64,000 bases of DNA from contig VDMD01000003.1 of NCBI GenBank assembly GCA_007026445.1, positions 496,001 to 560,000 of the forward strand, read 5' to 3'. This DNA comes from Schizophyllum amplum (taxonomy: Eukaryota; Basidiomycota; Agaricomycetes; Agaricales; Schizophyllaceae). Shown here piece after piece: positions 56,701 to 64,000 of this stretch. Each line of letters starts with the position of its first letter. Position 1 is the stretch's first letter. The notes beneath the pieces were generated by a model that searched no databases, had not been told where the DNA came from, and was given only the letters and a program-made list of their open reading frames with translations. The translations under genes were made by a program, and so were the position numbers.

Positions 56701-59077
56701 GTTCACAACGTTGCTCAAGGACGACGATTCGGAGACGTTTACGGATGTTTGGGCGGAGGAATTCGATGCGACGGTGGTGCATGTCGAGCGCGTGATCGCC
56801 TACTGGAGCCGTTCCTTGCAGCCAGCTGAACGTAACTACAGTGCCACTGAGCGCGAAGCCCTAGGCGCTAAGGAAGCTCTTGTACGGTTCCAACCCTTTA
56901 TCGAAGGCGAAGCGGTCGTGCTTGTTACGGATCACGCCGCGCTGCAATGGGCTCGCAGTTACGAGAATACGAATCGACGCTTAGCGGCCTGGGGGGCAGT
57001 GTACGCCGCCTATCCGGGACTTCGTATCGTGCATCGACCAGGTCGCGTACATTCCAACGTAGATCCACTTTCGCGCCTACCTCGCATTCCCGATCATTGC
57101 TCGCCAGCGGACCCTCAGTCGGCAGCCATTATCCAGGATACAATGAAACGCGCCAAGGCAGAAGCAGCGGAGAATCGAAAGGCGAGTGCGCCGGCAGAGC
57201 GTGCCGTGTTCTCCGCGAGTATCAGTCAGATGGAAGGCTGGATACCAGACGGTTACGAAGCCTTCGCGGTGCGCACTCGGGCTCGGAAAATGACGAAGGA
57301 GCGAGCAGAGTTGGAGAAGGCGGCACAGGACGCTCCGTCGCCAGTCAATACAGCGAGGTTTCGAACGGAGGAAGTAGTCGACAAGGTGGGCGCTGGTGAG
57401 GTCCATGAACGAGCCCCGAGCCTACCTCTAGCGGACGTTCCCGAGCCCAGGGACTACTGGTCGTACCCCGCGGGAGTCTCGTCACCCAAGGATGAGAATG
57501 ACTGGGAGGAACGGCTGGACGAGCACCGTGCTCAGCTTCTACTTTCGATCGATCCTCGGTTGGTCTCGCAGTTCGTAGAAGGCTACAAGAGCGATGTCTT
57601 CTTCCGAGAGCGCTACCAGGAGAGCGCGGCCAACCCGAGCACGCTCCTTACGCCCTCCCATTACCGACGAGGACCTGAAGGACTACTGTACTTCTTCAAT
57701 GCTGATTGGGAGGTACGACTATGTGTACCGAGTTCGATGGTCAACTTCATACTCCGCTGGGTTCACGAGTCGAGGGACGAAGCCGCGCATGGCGGACCGG
57801 AGCGCACCCTCGCGCGCCTGCGAGACGTATTCTTTTGGCCTACCTTACGATCCGACGCAGTCGAATTCGTGAGGACGTGCGACATCTGCCAGAAGATCAA
57901 GGCAGACCATACGAAGGCAATGGGAGGATTACGCCCTGCGCATATTCCGAATCGACCGTTCGAGACCGTGACGCTCGACCTGATTACTGGGTTACCCGCG
58001 TCGGGGGAGGAGAAGTTCACCGCCATACTAGTCATCGTCGACAAGCTCACAAAATACGCGATTATCCTGCCTACCCATAATAACCTCGACCGCGAAGGGT
58101 TCGCCGCTATATTCTTCCGAGAAGTCGTCAACCGCTACGGGCTGCCACAGAAGCTGATATCTGACCGCGACTCGAGGTGGGCCACCGACTTCTGGAAATC
58201 CGTCGTGGCCCGTTACGGCGCTAAGCTGGCCCTATCGTCCTCTCACCACCCGCAAACTGATGGACAGACGGAGAACCTCAATCATACCATCGAGACAATG
58301 CTACGCGCGTACGTCGCAGGAGATCGAGAGAGCTGGTCGACTTACTTGAGCGACATGGCGTTCGCCTACAACTCGACGAAGCATAGCTCTACTGGACAGA
58401 CGCCGAACTTCTTGCTTATGGGTTTCGAGCCGACGCACTCTGCAGGACTCATGACGCCCGGCACGGACCCTACGGAGAGACCGTTCTTACCTAGCATGCA
58501 GGCCGAGGAATTCACCGAACGCATCGAGCTTCATAGAGGCCTAGCTCGCGACGCGCTCGCCCGTGCGCAGGACGATCAAGCGCGGCAATACAACAAGCGC
58601 AGACGACCGGTGCAGGAGCTCGAGGAAGGAGACTTAGTCATGGTCAACCCACATACGATGAAGCTCGTCGACGCGCAAGGCGTAGGTGTCAAGCTCCTAC
58701 AGCGTACTATCGGACCGTTCGAGGTGATTCAGAAGATCAGCCCGGTCGTCTACAGGCTACGGCTACCAGACAACTACCCCATGCACCCCGTCCTGAACCT
58801 TGAACATCTACGACGATACCGTCCGTCTCCGGCTCGTTTCGGCGATCGCACTCAACTTCCCCCTACCCGCGACATCATAGAGGCTACGGAGGAATACGAA
58901 GTCGAAGCGATACTTGGGCATAAGTTAACGCGCAGGAAAAGGGGCAACAACCGAATGTACCTAGTGCGATGGAGGAACTACGGCCCCGCTGAAGATTCAT
59001 TCGTGTCAGAATATGACCTACGGAACGCCCCCGAGTTGAAGCAGGAGTATCATGCGCTGAAGAAGTTGCCGCGTTGA
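50762..59077 (+). CDS. Gag-Pol polyprotein of Ty3/gypsy chromovirus, 2,771 aa
   Basis: One uninterrupted ORF. Residues 1-780 are Ser/Pro/Arg-rich with a helical part (about 230-560). The gag core is at about 785-960 (LSDLPSWDGRDIILYFSRIS). A CCHC knuckle is at 1084-1097 (CYICTSPNHFALDC). Aspartic protease has DSGA at Asp1277. RT has YIDD at 1788-1791. RNase H starts near Asp1937 (YTDASDF). Integrase has an HHCC finger from His2335 and the catalytic triad Asp2406, Asp2468, Glu2504 (35 residues between the last two). A chromodomain ends the protein (about 2710-2765: YLVRWRNYGPAEDSF). Gag and Pol are in one frame with no stop or shift, as in many fungal chromoviruses. All catalytic residues are kept, so it may be mobile. 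The chromodomain would guide integration to marked chromatin. Confidence 0.96.
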   Translation: MAGSKNEPKPSLQGVGGGRRRATNPRVPSNATPAKTRSGNAPAVGTNEAITPTSNKSGGATGTGSRSTESTSSPSAPSLGESFFDSGAPSSSEERGDETSAGASAIIHPSTPSSSKSEQPFLTPPANRGAPSADVSPALTIKAGPGDETEGRARKRSPSRIPTPTRQTTPTPSLSFLRNSTPDPSSPRPDDSVTAAIAASKGKQRAAAPTPPPVRGPSMEEPEGSKQYPLLYVTRSMRWTGLRIEPIEDSVARYHRSWKEGMEDPVERWGAKNSRLPGLSLESTRLLRNAYIRWSTPHRAYVWDGTLEDALRAFSESQWSRRNVLKMGADSDDDDDVDDSNQPANEIADGWYSLEAAALDRIGHIVLATEQVLSVLQRLFDKTTDDKFHLDKDFRFCRRLEVGSGRSEVSAVAAVLSARAKQARRHIQELFAVMQKARTDKVDPEFIVSGDLESSVAEMRTRDGTMREELAKFAARPEYFEKMKEASPKYAEHLQEDIAAGRVVVPAVLAHRRLPVTDDGVFNYVMKASRGETVATEEELLSTMRTGNVRFAPTAASGSGSRDRGGRSDARDREHDALSSLGRAVGTGLPMLPGGLISAPLTKPPRQRSHTVDSLASLTPEDSASQAGSGGPLLERQRSVNPTFVMSSRREAEPVAAPGETDAAATTVASNITQGLGFFGTGRDRRRDPPPHLGGMGDPYERGRKGEPVPSSLPPPREPPAYPQGSGPPGGEPPAFGRGHAGPSRGTGGGAGAGGPPGGGPPPAAAQSGPPERRPRKEEDEEEEYRFKTTFNLSDLPSWDGRDIILYFSRISRKAILGRRVRSQMAKLLPQMWTGDPEQWFITLPFEEQQDMTSSLHALLSRLRARYLTKQWIQSRTFEFESMRFRQRGHERESPESFLRRRYFYHVFLFSDATDGTTVVARLMLTAPFTWATYLHETFPNCDTVAKMFDRARELQQVLLQAFHDALKAPAFREFNRIAPTGSTFRRPTNREGNVVEFDIGIVAAEEVDPAYQDYQVDEVWDAEAHAANRTAMNPAAAQRPVRRESIRVADVPEDAWPKGRTEKGYKFERIDTVRSRRPPKGGCYICTSPNHFALDCPHFNQWKKLYELNRVDREVSIAEIREQDAEYDVMFGEWLSEMEGSAYSRCDEDEQSLSSSGVSDATEPAVEYNEATAHDSRLRIPLSNSQHRRRDSAYNGKKADKPSSSSKGKQAMVVSDAPELPRRVRRAKCRRLTDVIYEASKARHAPEGFAAESIRALQLTVHANSLNSPAIVGRLDSGADITLISEDEIKSWKRPPVIKQGARMRLYHLTGRTKVLGYVRFTLYAPTEGEESVAFDVEAYVVRGMRVPLLLGEDFQTTYELGVQRSASGTHRVTVGNSGRILFASSARYEDPGFKVRRANNARAYRLPKTKAGARARSRRFPGGPPEVVSSGDYILEPGAVHNVPVTGPFEGRSDWLVEKVAIAGMDASLMASPTTWIDVADPRIPIANPSSRPQIIKKGDVVGLLLNPDRDLDAARSTEEKERMSAAASSIAACVHAMEELPPSSAAEPESVSMPVPMGRAPTPVQDERWGPKTTELPPEPATLLDIDIGPDVPDHIRPQLDQLLQRHVGAFGVNGRLGDVAAAVPIDLVPDALPVSLPNYAASPAKRVIIENQVHDWLAQEVIEESTSPWGFPVVVVFRNGKARCVIDYRKLNERTRRDSFQIPRQDEIVQALSGSTVLSSFDALAGFTQLRMKESDKEKTAFRCHLGLFQFRRMPFGLRNGPSVFQRLMQNALAPYLWLFALVYIDDIVVYSKSWEDHLVHLDKVLGAIAKAGITLSPPKCHVGYESILLLGQKVSRLGLSTHAEKVAAILQLERPRHVHDLQKFLGMVVYFSAYIPYYSFIASPLFALLKKGVRWSWRAEQDIAFQQCKDALAAAPVLGHPVAGSPYRLYTDASDFAIGAALQQVQPIVVGDLKDTPTYTRLRHAHDQGLAVPKLFTTLLKDDDSETFTDVWAEEFDATVVHVERVIAYWSRSLQPAERNYSATEREALGAKEALVRFQPFIEGEAVVLVTDHAALQWARSYENTNRRLAAWGAVYAAYPGLRIVHRPGRVHSNVDPLSRLPRIPDHCSPADPQSAAIIQDTMKRAKAEAAENRKASAPAERAVFSASISQMEGWIPDGYEAFAVRTRARKMTKERAELEKAAQDAPSPVNTARFRTEEVVDKVGAGEVHERAPSLPLADVPEPRDYWSYPAGVSSPKDENDWEERLDEHRAQLLLSIDPRLVSQFVEGYKSDVFFRERYQESAANPSTLLTPSHYRRGPEGLLYFFNADWEVRLCVPSSMVNFILRWVHESRDEAAHGGPERTLARLRDVFFWPTLRSDAVEFVRTCDICQKIKADHTKAMGGLRPAHIPNRPFETVTLDLITGLPASGEEKFTAILVIVDKLTKYAIILPTHNNLDREGFAAIFFREVVNRYGLPQKLISDRDSRWATDFWKSVVARYGAKLALSSSHHPQTDGQTENLNHTIETMLRAYVAGDRESWSTYLSDMAFAYNSTKHSSTGQTPNFLLMGFEPTHSAGLMTPGTDPTERPFLPSMQAEEFTERIELHRGLARDALARAQDDQARQYNKRRRPVQELEEGDLVMVNPHTMKLVDAQGVGVKLLQRTIGPFEVIQKISPVVYRLRLPDNYPMHPVLNLEHLRRYRPSPARFGDRTQLPPTRDIIEATEEYEVEAILGHKLTRRKRGNNRMYLVRWRNYGPAEDSFVSEYDLRNAPELKQEYHALKKLPR

Positions 59078-59200
59078 GAAGTGGCGTGACGAGGAGTGAC
59101 CGTGGGAATCGTGGGAAGATTGGGCGATACTACGTGGCATCGATGGAAAATTTCCTTCTTCCTACCCTCACCATCTCCTTGTCGTCCGTCTGGCCTCGCC

Positions 59201-62200
59201 ATGTCGGCTACCTCTTTTATGAACTTCTCGTCGCCGCGACTACCCGTCTACGCTGGATTCGAGGACGAGCCGATTCTGGCCTACGGACTGCCCATCGTCC
59301 TTCCATCGGATACCGTCGTTCGCGCGTTACACGTTGTCGGAGGTGCGAATAACTCCCACATCCTATGGTCGCCCAATCACACCTCAATACCATTCAACCC
59401 CGGTCGAAGTCCGCTCCACGAGGACTGCGTTTGGCCGAGCCAGCCCACCAATGCTCGTGATCGGCGGATCGACGGCTCGTTCGGACGATTCGACGCTACA
59501 CGATATCCGCAATACTGGCGGCTTGCCCTATGCTGGGCCGCAGCCATTGACCCCGATCCTGTCGACCCCTCTACTCGCTATGAAACACGCCCGCTCATCG
59601 ACTGGTGGTCCACCGAAACGGAGAGAAGAGGCGGGCGACTCGCCTCGAATATTGCTGCTTCCCTTCGGACACGAATGGAATCCTTGACGGAGCGAGGCAC
59701 GCAATGCCTTATCGATCTGGGCGAGCGTACCCGACACAACCTCTGCCAGGAATTGCGCAACGCCTTCCCGCGTATGCCTACAGTCGAGGAGTGGCAGAAT
59801 CTCCGAGACGCGACACAGTTCGAGGATGCTGTCGACCTGTGGGCTACCTTCGTACGACGGTTATGGAGTTTAGACGGTGCCATTCAGATGACGCGCGATC
59901 TTATCGCCTACGTCGATGCCGGTTCGCCGGACTTGGTCTCTTGCCCGCCTGTACGGGAGCACCAACGTCGCCTTGGCCTCTGGCTGCACGATGCTCCTGC
60001 CAAGTGGGTTCGGTTCTACCTTCATGCCGGCTACCCCGCGTTTATCAACCATCGGCTGGAGTCGCCGGCGCTGCTTCCTATTCACGAGGCCGCGGAATGG
60101 AGTGAGTCATGGAGGACGGAGCAGAACGTTCATCGCGACTACGACGAGGTGTGGGAAGAAATGGCGCGGCAGTTTTTGTGGGAAATCAGGCAGGATACTG
60201 GCAGCATCATCGTGTCGCGTCGTCATGGCCGACCTACCCGGGAGGAGGAGATACCTTACGGCGACCCTCGCAATTACGGCTTTGCCATGGGCGGGGAACC
60301 TATGCGTGATCGCCTCCTCCCTCGTCCTCGCCCTGCCACGCCCATCCGTGCAGCCGAACCCTCATCAGCAGCAGTACGGTCATCCGACCCCGGCGCGGCA
60401 ACGACGAGCTCGACAGCCACTACCTCCGCCGTGCCCGTCGAAGCCCCGCCAAGCTACACTACAGCGGCGCCGGGCGAGGTCATCTCGATCGAGAGTGACG
60501 ACGAAAGGGTAACCTATCTCGTGCCGAGTCGGGACTCCTCGGCCTACAGCTATGCGTTGGACTACGTGGAGATCGATCCTACCCGCGTGCGATGGATACG
60601 TCCCCCCACCATGATCGACATGCAGAGAGGCGCGCTCAGTACCACCTCCTTCGTGCCTGAGGATGTTATGATCAACGGGCAGCCTCGGGTCATCTATCGC
60701 CAGGTCGGCCGTCGGCGAGGTAGCAGTCTCACTCCCTTCCACGATCGAGTTCTACGACGCATCGTGTACTTGACTCGACGGTACGCTCCGCCCCCGGGTA
60801 CCGTCGAACCCGAACGCTACGGCTTTCCTGGTCCCAACGCCTTATACTTTGGTATTCCCAACTCGGAGGGAGTTGCGCGTGCGCTACGACCATCCATCTG
60901 GTTATATCCCATTCCGACTGCACAGACCGGACGATCCCTGGCGCGAGCGGGCACGGTTCCTACCCCCCCCGCCCCGCACCAGCTACCGCTGCGCGATGCT
61001 GCAGTCGAGGTCAACTCTACGGTAGCCAACCCCGAGGACCTCCTTATGGAAACGATGGATGAATCAGACGACGACAAGTTCGACTATGATGTGCCGATGG
61101 CCGAGCCCGTACCCCCCGCGCCACGGACGCCATCGCCTCCGCCTTTGTACGAGCACGCCAGTCGGGACCGTTTGGCCGCCGCAGGACCCGCGGTCGACTC
61201 GATGGAGGTAGACTCGGAGTCCGTCGTGCAAGGCGCGACCGTTGACCGCACGGAGGACGCTGGCTCCAGGCCCATTCCTCCAGCAGACCCTGTCGTTGCC
61301 CCGGCGCCTACCCCCTTCACGGCTGAGGCCGCTTGGGCGCCCGTCTTCTCCGCGCCGACGCCTCCGTCGCCACCCCCGGCCCGTCCTCCACCCTCCGCAC
61401 CACGCGCTATGCGGACCATGATTCCTCCTGGCATACCAGGTGCCTTCGCTTCTTCCATCGACCCACCGCCGCGACCCCCCTCCCCGCGGGACGACCGCTA
61501 CATCGTGGTCCGCGACATTCTACGTTGGGTCGGCGCAGCGGATCTGGAGAACGCCCTACGTATCTTGCTGGCAGCTGTTCCGGGTAACCGTCCGCGCTTG
61601 ACCACTGCCTTGGGACGGCCGGCTCGTCGTGGTGCTGGCGGTGGCGCCGCACCCTACAATCTCTATCTGCAGTTCGAGACAGCGGATGACGCGAGGCGCG
61701 TCCTGCGCCAGATGGGCCGCGTATGGAGCATTCGTACCTACGACTATCAAGGCCGCGACCGCGGGGAGAACGGCGTCTTCAATGCTCGCTTTTACTCGTT
61801 GTGCGCGGAGCCCGTCTATCGCGACGCTGTCACGGCAGCCGACTCCTGGTCGTACCCCTGGCGCGCTGTGTATGACTCCGCGTCCGGCCCATCGTCTTCC
61901 TCGACGATGCGGCATCCTTCGCCCGGTCGCGTGGAGGCGCAGCCACCTACCCCCACTCACGATCGCGCGAGCCACGCCAACGCCGCCGTCCGTGCCGGCT
62001 CATCGGGATGGGACTCAGTCGACTCTCTATCCACGCCTACCTCGTCCGCGTCGCCGTGGAGTGGCAGTGACTTCGACCCACAGTCCGCCGCCAGCTGGGC
62101 CAACTCATCCTCTCTGTGGAACGACGCGTCACCCGCCGCACCTCCCGTTGTCATCTCTGGGGGGCGTCTCTACGTGGCGGCGGAATACGTCGCTCAGCAC

Positions 62201-62470
62201 TCCGTCCCTAACATTACACCAGACCAGCTCGCGCCTCCGCCCCGGCAATCCCTGGCCAGCCGCCTGAGCACACCGCCCCCGCAGCTTACCCTGCTCGACC
62301 GCCTAAGTCAGCCAGACAATCGTCAGTCGCGGAGCCGCCGCCACGACAAGCAGCGCGCCCACCGTCCGCGCGGTTACACGCCGCCCGACGATCCGCCCGG
62401 GTTTCCGCGTCACCGTCGTGACCCACCACCACCCCCACCCCCTGCCGCCGGCCTGTCTACGCGCGCTTGA
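59201..62470 (+). CDS. Accessory ORF2 of the chromovirus, 1,089 aa, unknown function
   Basis: The first in-frame ATG is 59201, 123 bp after the pol stop; the frame is open further upstream without an ATG. Residues 1-380 look folded and helical (for example WATFVRRLWSLDGAIQMTR, AKWVRFYLHAGYPAFINHR). Residues 380-760 are mostly Pro/Ser/Ala-rich with acidic patches, apart from a conserved block (IYRQVGRRRGSSLTPF and around). Residues 766-880 resemble an RRM-like fold (YIVVRDILRWVG, YNLYLQFETADDARRVLRQM), and the C-terminus is basic and Pro-rich. There is no signal peptide or membrane helix, so it is not an env. Third-position bias against the relic at 40.6-44.8 kb supports coding. Role is unknown; RNA or chromatin binding is a guess from the RRM-like region. 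Confidence 0.85.
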   Translation: MSATSFMNFSSPRLPVYAGFEDEPILAYGLPIVLPSDTVVRALHVVGGANNSHILWSPNHTSIPFNPGRSPLHEDCVWPSQPTNARDRRIDGSFGRFDATRYPQYWRLALCWAAAIDPDPVDPSTRYETRPLIDWWSTETERRGGRLASNIAASLRTRMESLTERGTQCLIDLGERTRHNLCQELRNAFPRMPTVEEWQNLRDATQFEDAVDLWATFVRRLWSLDGAIQMTRDLIAYVDAGSPDLVSCPPVREHQRRLGLWLHDAPAKWVRFYLHAGYPAFINHRLESPALLPIHEAAEWSESWRTEQNVHRDYDEVWEEMARQFLWEIRQDTGSIIVSRRHGRPTREEEIPYGDPRNYGFAMGGEPMRDRLLPRPRPATPIRAAEPSSAAVRSSDPGAATTSSTATTSAVPVEAPPSYTTAAPGEVISIESDDERVTYLVPSRDSSAYSYALDYVEIDPTRVRWIRPPTMIDMQRGALSTTSFVPEDVMINGQPRVIYRQVGRRRGSSLTPFHDRVLRRIVYLTRRYAPPPGTVEPERYGFPGPNALYFGIPNSEGVARALRPSIWLYPIPTAQTGRSLARAGTVPTPPAPHQLPLRDAAVEVNSTVANPEDLLMETMDESDDDKFDYDVPMAEPVPPAPRTPSPPPLYEHASRDRLAAAGPAVDSMEVDSESVVQGATVDRTEDAGSRPIPPADPVVAPAPTPFTAEAAWAPVFSAPTPPSPPPARPPPSAPRAMRTMIPPGIPGAFASSIDPPPRPPSPRDDRYIVVRDILRWVGAADLENALRILLAAVPGNRPRLTTALGRPARRGAGGGAAPYNLYLQFETADDARRVLRQMGRVWSIRTYDYQGRDRGENGVFNARFYSLCAEPVYRDAVTAADSWSYPWRAVYDSASGPSSSSTMRHPSPGRVEAQPPTPTHDRASHANAAVRAGSSGWDSVDSLSTPTSSASPWSGSDFDPQSAASWANSSSLWNDASPAAPPVVISGGRLYVAAEYVAQHSVPNITPDQLAPPPRQSLASRLSTPPPQLTLLDRLSQPDNRQSRSRRHDKQRAHRPRGYTPPDDPPGFPRHRRDPPPPPPPAAGLSTRA

Positions 62471-62534
62471 CTTCGTCAACCGCCTATCGCGACGTCTATA
62501 CGTCCTACCTTCTTGCTGTGTCGTTCGGACTCTT

Positions 62535-62544
62535 GGGGGGGCGC
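62535..62544 (+). other. Polypurine tract before 3' LTR
   Basis: A run GGGGGGG (62535-62541) sits just before the 3' LTR at 62545, where the plus-strand primer is expected. It is short and mixed with GCGC at its end. Confidence 0.6.
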
Positions 62545-63054
62545 TGTGAGGATCTATGCAATCATCTAGTATGCTATCAGTATCAGTTATCTACGTATCA
62601 CTACAAGAGCCCGGAACTTACCGCTTGCACGTGTCCGCGCGCATCTTCGGACCGCGACGGAACGGAATATACACTTACTTCTTGACGCTTCACTACTCGT
62701 TCGATTGACTCGCCTCGCCGACGCTCGGCTCGTCTAAGCTGTGCCCCTGCCTGGGTACTGGCCGCTCGTCGTCCACGTTACGGACGCCCTAGCCGGGTAA
62801 CCGCTACTAACTCACTAACAGTCACAGTTCGCCTAGCACGGTATCGCTCGCTCTCTCGCGCCAGAGACCCTCGCCGGGTTACCGCTCGTTCGCTTACGCC
62901 AAGCGCCCTAGCCGGGTCAGCAGCTACCTACGTCGTCGTACATTCGTACGCTACTCCTTCGCAGCCTGTCACCGCCTCGCCGCCCTACGCTCTGCAGCTA
63001 CGCGTGCGGCTCGGCCGCCTACTGGATCTGAAGACTTCCGAGGACGCTCTTACA
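62545..63054 (+). repeat. 3' LTR
   Basis: 510 bp, same sequence as 49955-50464 in all rows compared. It ends GCTCTTACA directly before the second CTTCC duplication. Confidence 0.95.
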
Positions 63055-63059
63055 CTTCC

Positions 63060-64000
63060 GCGCTCCGGCGAACAAGAAAGCAAGCCGACTTGTGTGGGAG
63101 TTTCACATTGACAGAGACAAAGTGCGTTTGTAGCTCAACTGCTCTTTTTTTGACTGATCTCATCAACTACCGGCAATAGTATTGTAGTCGGACGCAGTCA
63201 GATGCACCATTCAACATTGCCGTCCATAACGGGGGCAAGGGCAAGGGACGCAAGAGGCGGGCTTCTCCATCACCATCTCCACCCCCTCGCTCAACACTGT
63301 CCAAGATATCGGTGATGCAACGCCGCGGTATGTTGCAAGTTCGCAGTCAAGGCAAGTTGCAATGCTAACCGCCCAATCATTATAGGTTTTGCAGGTTCTC
63401 GAATGCCTTCGTTGCGATTACCAATGCAGCCTGCAACAAAGAGGGTGTGGCGCGCATCAAATATTGTGCTTGACTCAGACGACCTCCCGTCGCTTGATCA
63501 ACATCCTGACGAGGTCACATTGCAATTCGCAAGATTGGAACGCAACACCGACGGTACCAGCTGAGTAGTCTGGAAGGATAAGCTGTGTCGTCAAGGTCGT
63601 ATTGATATGGCGCCCTGCGATCAGGGCGTGAGCAAGCGGGTTTATCGAGTACATGCATCACTAGTCCGTCGCGCATCGTTCTATGTTGACTTTGTGTTGC
63701 TCTAGGTCACTCTTGAGGGAAAGGAGCATCACTCGTATGTCCTCAAGCGTTTTTTCAACATTGGCAACGGTGCAGAGAAGGTGTCTGTATCGGAGAACCA
63801 GAAATATCTTTATCTGGAGGCCGAGCGTCTGTGCCTACTGCAAGAAGCCGTACAAGGCTTTTACCAGCTTGTTGATGACCAGATCAGCTCGGACAAGCGC
63901 GCAAGCATTGCCGGTCAGCATTATTACTGTTCTATGCCATATGAGGCTAGCGTTAACTTGAACTCGGTTCCAGATTTTGATGTCACCGACTTCCAGATTG
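63060..64000 (+). pseudogene. Alpha-kinase-like gene, 3' part (continues beyond window)
   Basis: After the duplicated CTTCC the interrupted exon resumes in frame with RAPANKKASRLVWEFHIDRD and a GT donor at 63121. Further exons give a basic linker (GGKGKGRKRRASPSPSPPP), VLDSDDLPSLDQHPDEVT, then from about 63705 a kinase-like start: HHSYVLKRFFNIG (candidate Lys for ATP), KYLYLEAERLCLLQEAVQGF and YEASVNLNSVPDFDVTDFQ. These resemble the N-lobe of fungal alpha-type kinases. The catalytic C-lobe lies outside the window, so the assignment is moderate. Middle exon borders were not fixed. Confidence 0.6.

Larger units (their letters stand above)
49955..63054 (+). mobile_element. Complete Ty3/gypsy chromovirus, 13.1 kb
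   Basis: Two 510-bp LTRs (49955-50464, 62545-63054; TGTGAGGATC...GCTCTTACA) flank a coding interior with gag-pol (50762-59077) and a second ORF (59201-62470). The 5-bp target duplication CTTCC is at 49950-49954 and 63055-63059. The LTRs look identical line by line, so the insertion is very young. Order protease-RT-RNase H-integrase-chromodomain defines a chromovirus. At 13.1 kb it is large for a fungal Ty3/gypsy element because of the extra ORF and a long gag N-terminus. Confidence 0.95.

Noticed and set aside
59096..59200. Upstream start for ORF2 at 59096
   Set aside because: The codon there is GTG; the first ATG in frame is 59201.
59201..62470. ORF2 as a retroviral-type env
   Set aside because: No signal peptide, membrane helix or furin-like site; Pro-rich and basic instead.

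Overview
The window looks like nuclear DNA of a filamentous basidiomycete, most likely an Agaricomycete (a polypore-like wood-decay fungus is plausible; this is inference). The evidence is GC-rich DNA, genes cut by many 46-65 bp GT-AG introns, closely packed genes on both strands, and basidiomycete-typical families: a polyporopepsin-like aspartic protease, DUF6533-like seven-helix proteins, an alpha-kinase-like protein with a Cys-rich N-terminus, the basidiomycete integrase-core family and Ty3/gypsy chromoviruses. There is no bacterial-style operon or CRISPR.

Region 1 (1-29.5 kb) is gene-rich host DNA. In order: a small secreted 6-Cys protein (2.2 kb, +), a secreted aspartic protease (4.4-6.0 kb, -, 9 exons, both catalytic motifs), an NCS1 purine/cytosine permease (7.8-11.1 kb, +, 10 exons), a Prx5-type peroxiredoxin (11.8-13.0 kb, +), mitochondrial ribosomal protein uS10m (13.3-14.7 kb, -) divergent from a Gvp36-like BAR protein (14.75-16.35 kb, +), two tandem paralogous DUF6533-like membrane proteins (17.8-19.6 and 20.5-22.5 kb, -), a p24 cargo receptor (24.3-25.3 kb, -) divergent from an epsin (25.5-27.4 kb, +), and a casein kinase 1 (28.2-29.5 kb, +). 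BAR protein, p24 and epsin all act in membrane traffic, but they are independent genes. Several introns contain minisatellites. MITEs with clear target duplications sit between genes (16.8, 23.2 and 27.6 kb).

Region 2 (29.9-46.8 kb) is a nested transposon island. A decayed Ty1/copia element on the minus strand (about 30.4-35.9 kb) carries a hAT-type MITE and another 613-bp insertion. It abuts a 3.9-kb element with long inverted arms, which holds a second copy of the 16.8-kb mariner-type MITE. Then come a fragment of another copia RNase H (+) and a relic of an accessory retroelement ORF (40.6-44.8 kb, -). That relic is split by a 2.85-kb DNA element that itself holds a hAT MITE, and it also contains a 122-bp TG...CA element carrying a nearly intact tRNA gene. 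A degenerate repeat array with a large palindrome lies at 45.9-46.7 kb.

Region 3 (47.0-64.0 kb) has an apparently intact DDE integrase-core gene and then an alpha-kinase-like gene whose coding exon is interrupted by a complete 13.1-kb Ty3/gypsy chromovirus (49,955-63,054). The chromovirus has 510-bp LTRs that look identical, a 5-bp target duplication, one 2,771-codon gag-pol ORF ending in a chromodomain, and a downstream ORF of 1,089 codons with no family I recognise. The relic at 40.6-44.8 kb is an old copy of that second ORF. Its differences fall mainly at third codon positions in the reading frame, which argues that the ORF encodes a selected protein. The two most novel-looking items are this accessory ORF and the tRNA-bearing mini-LTR element.
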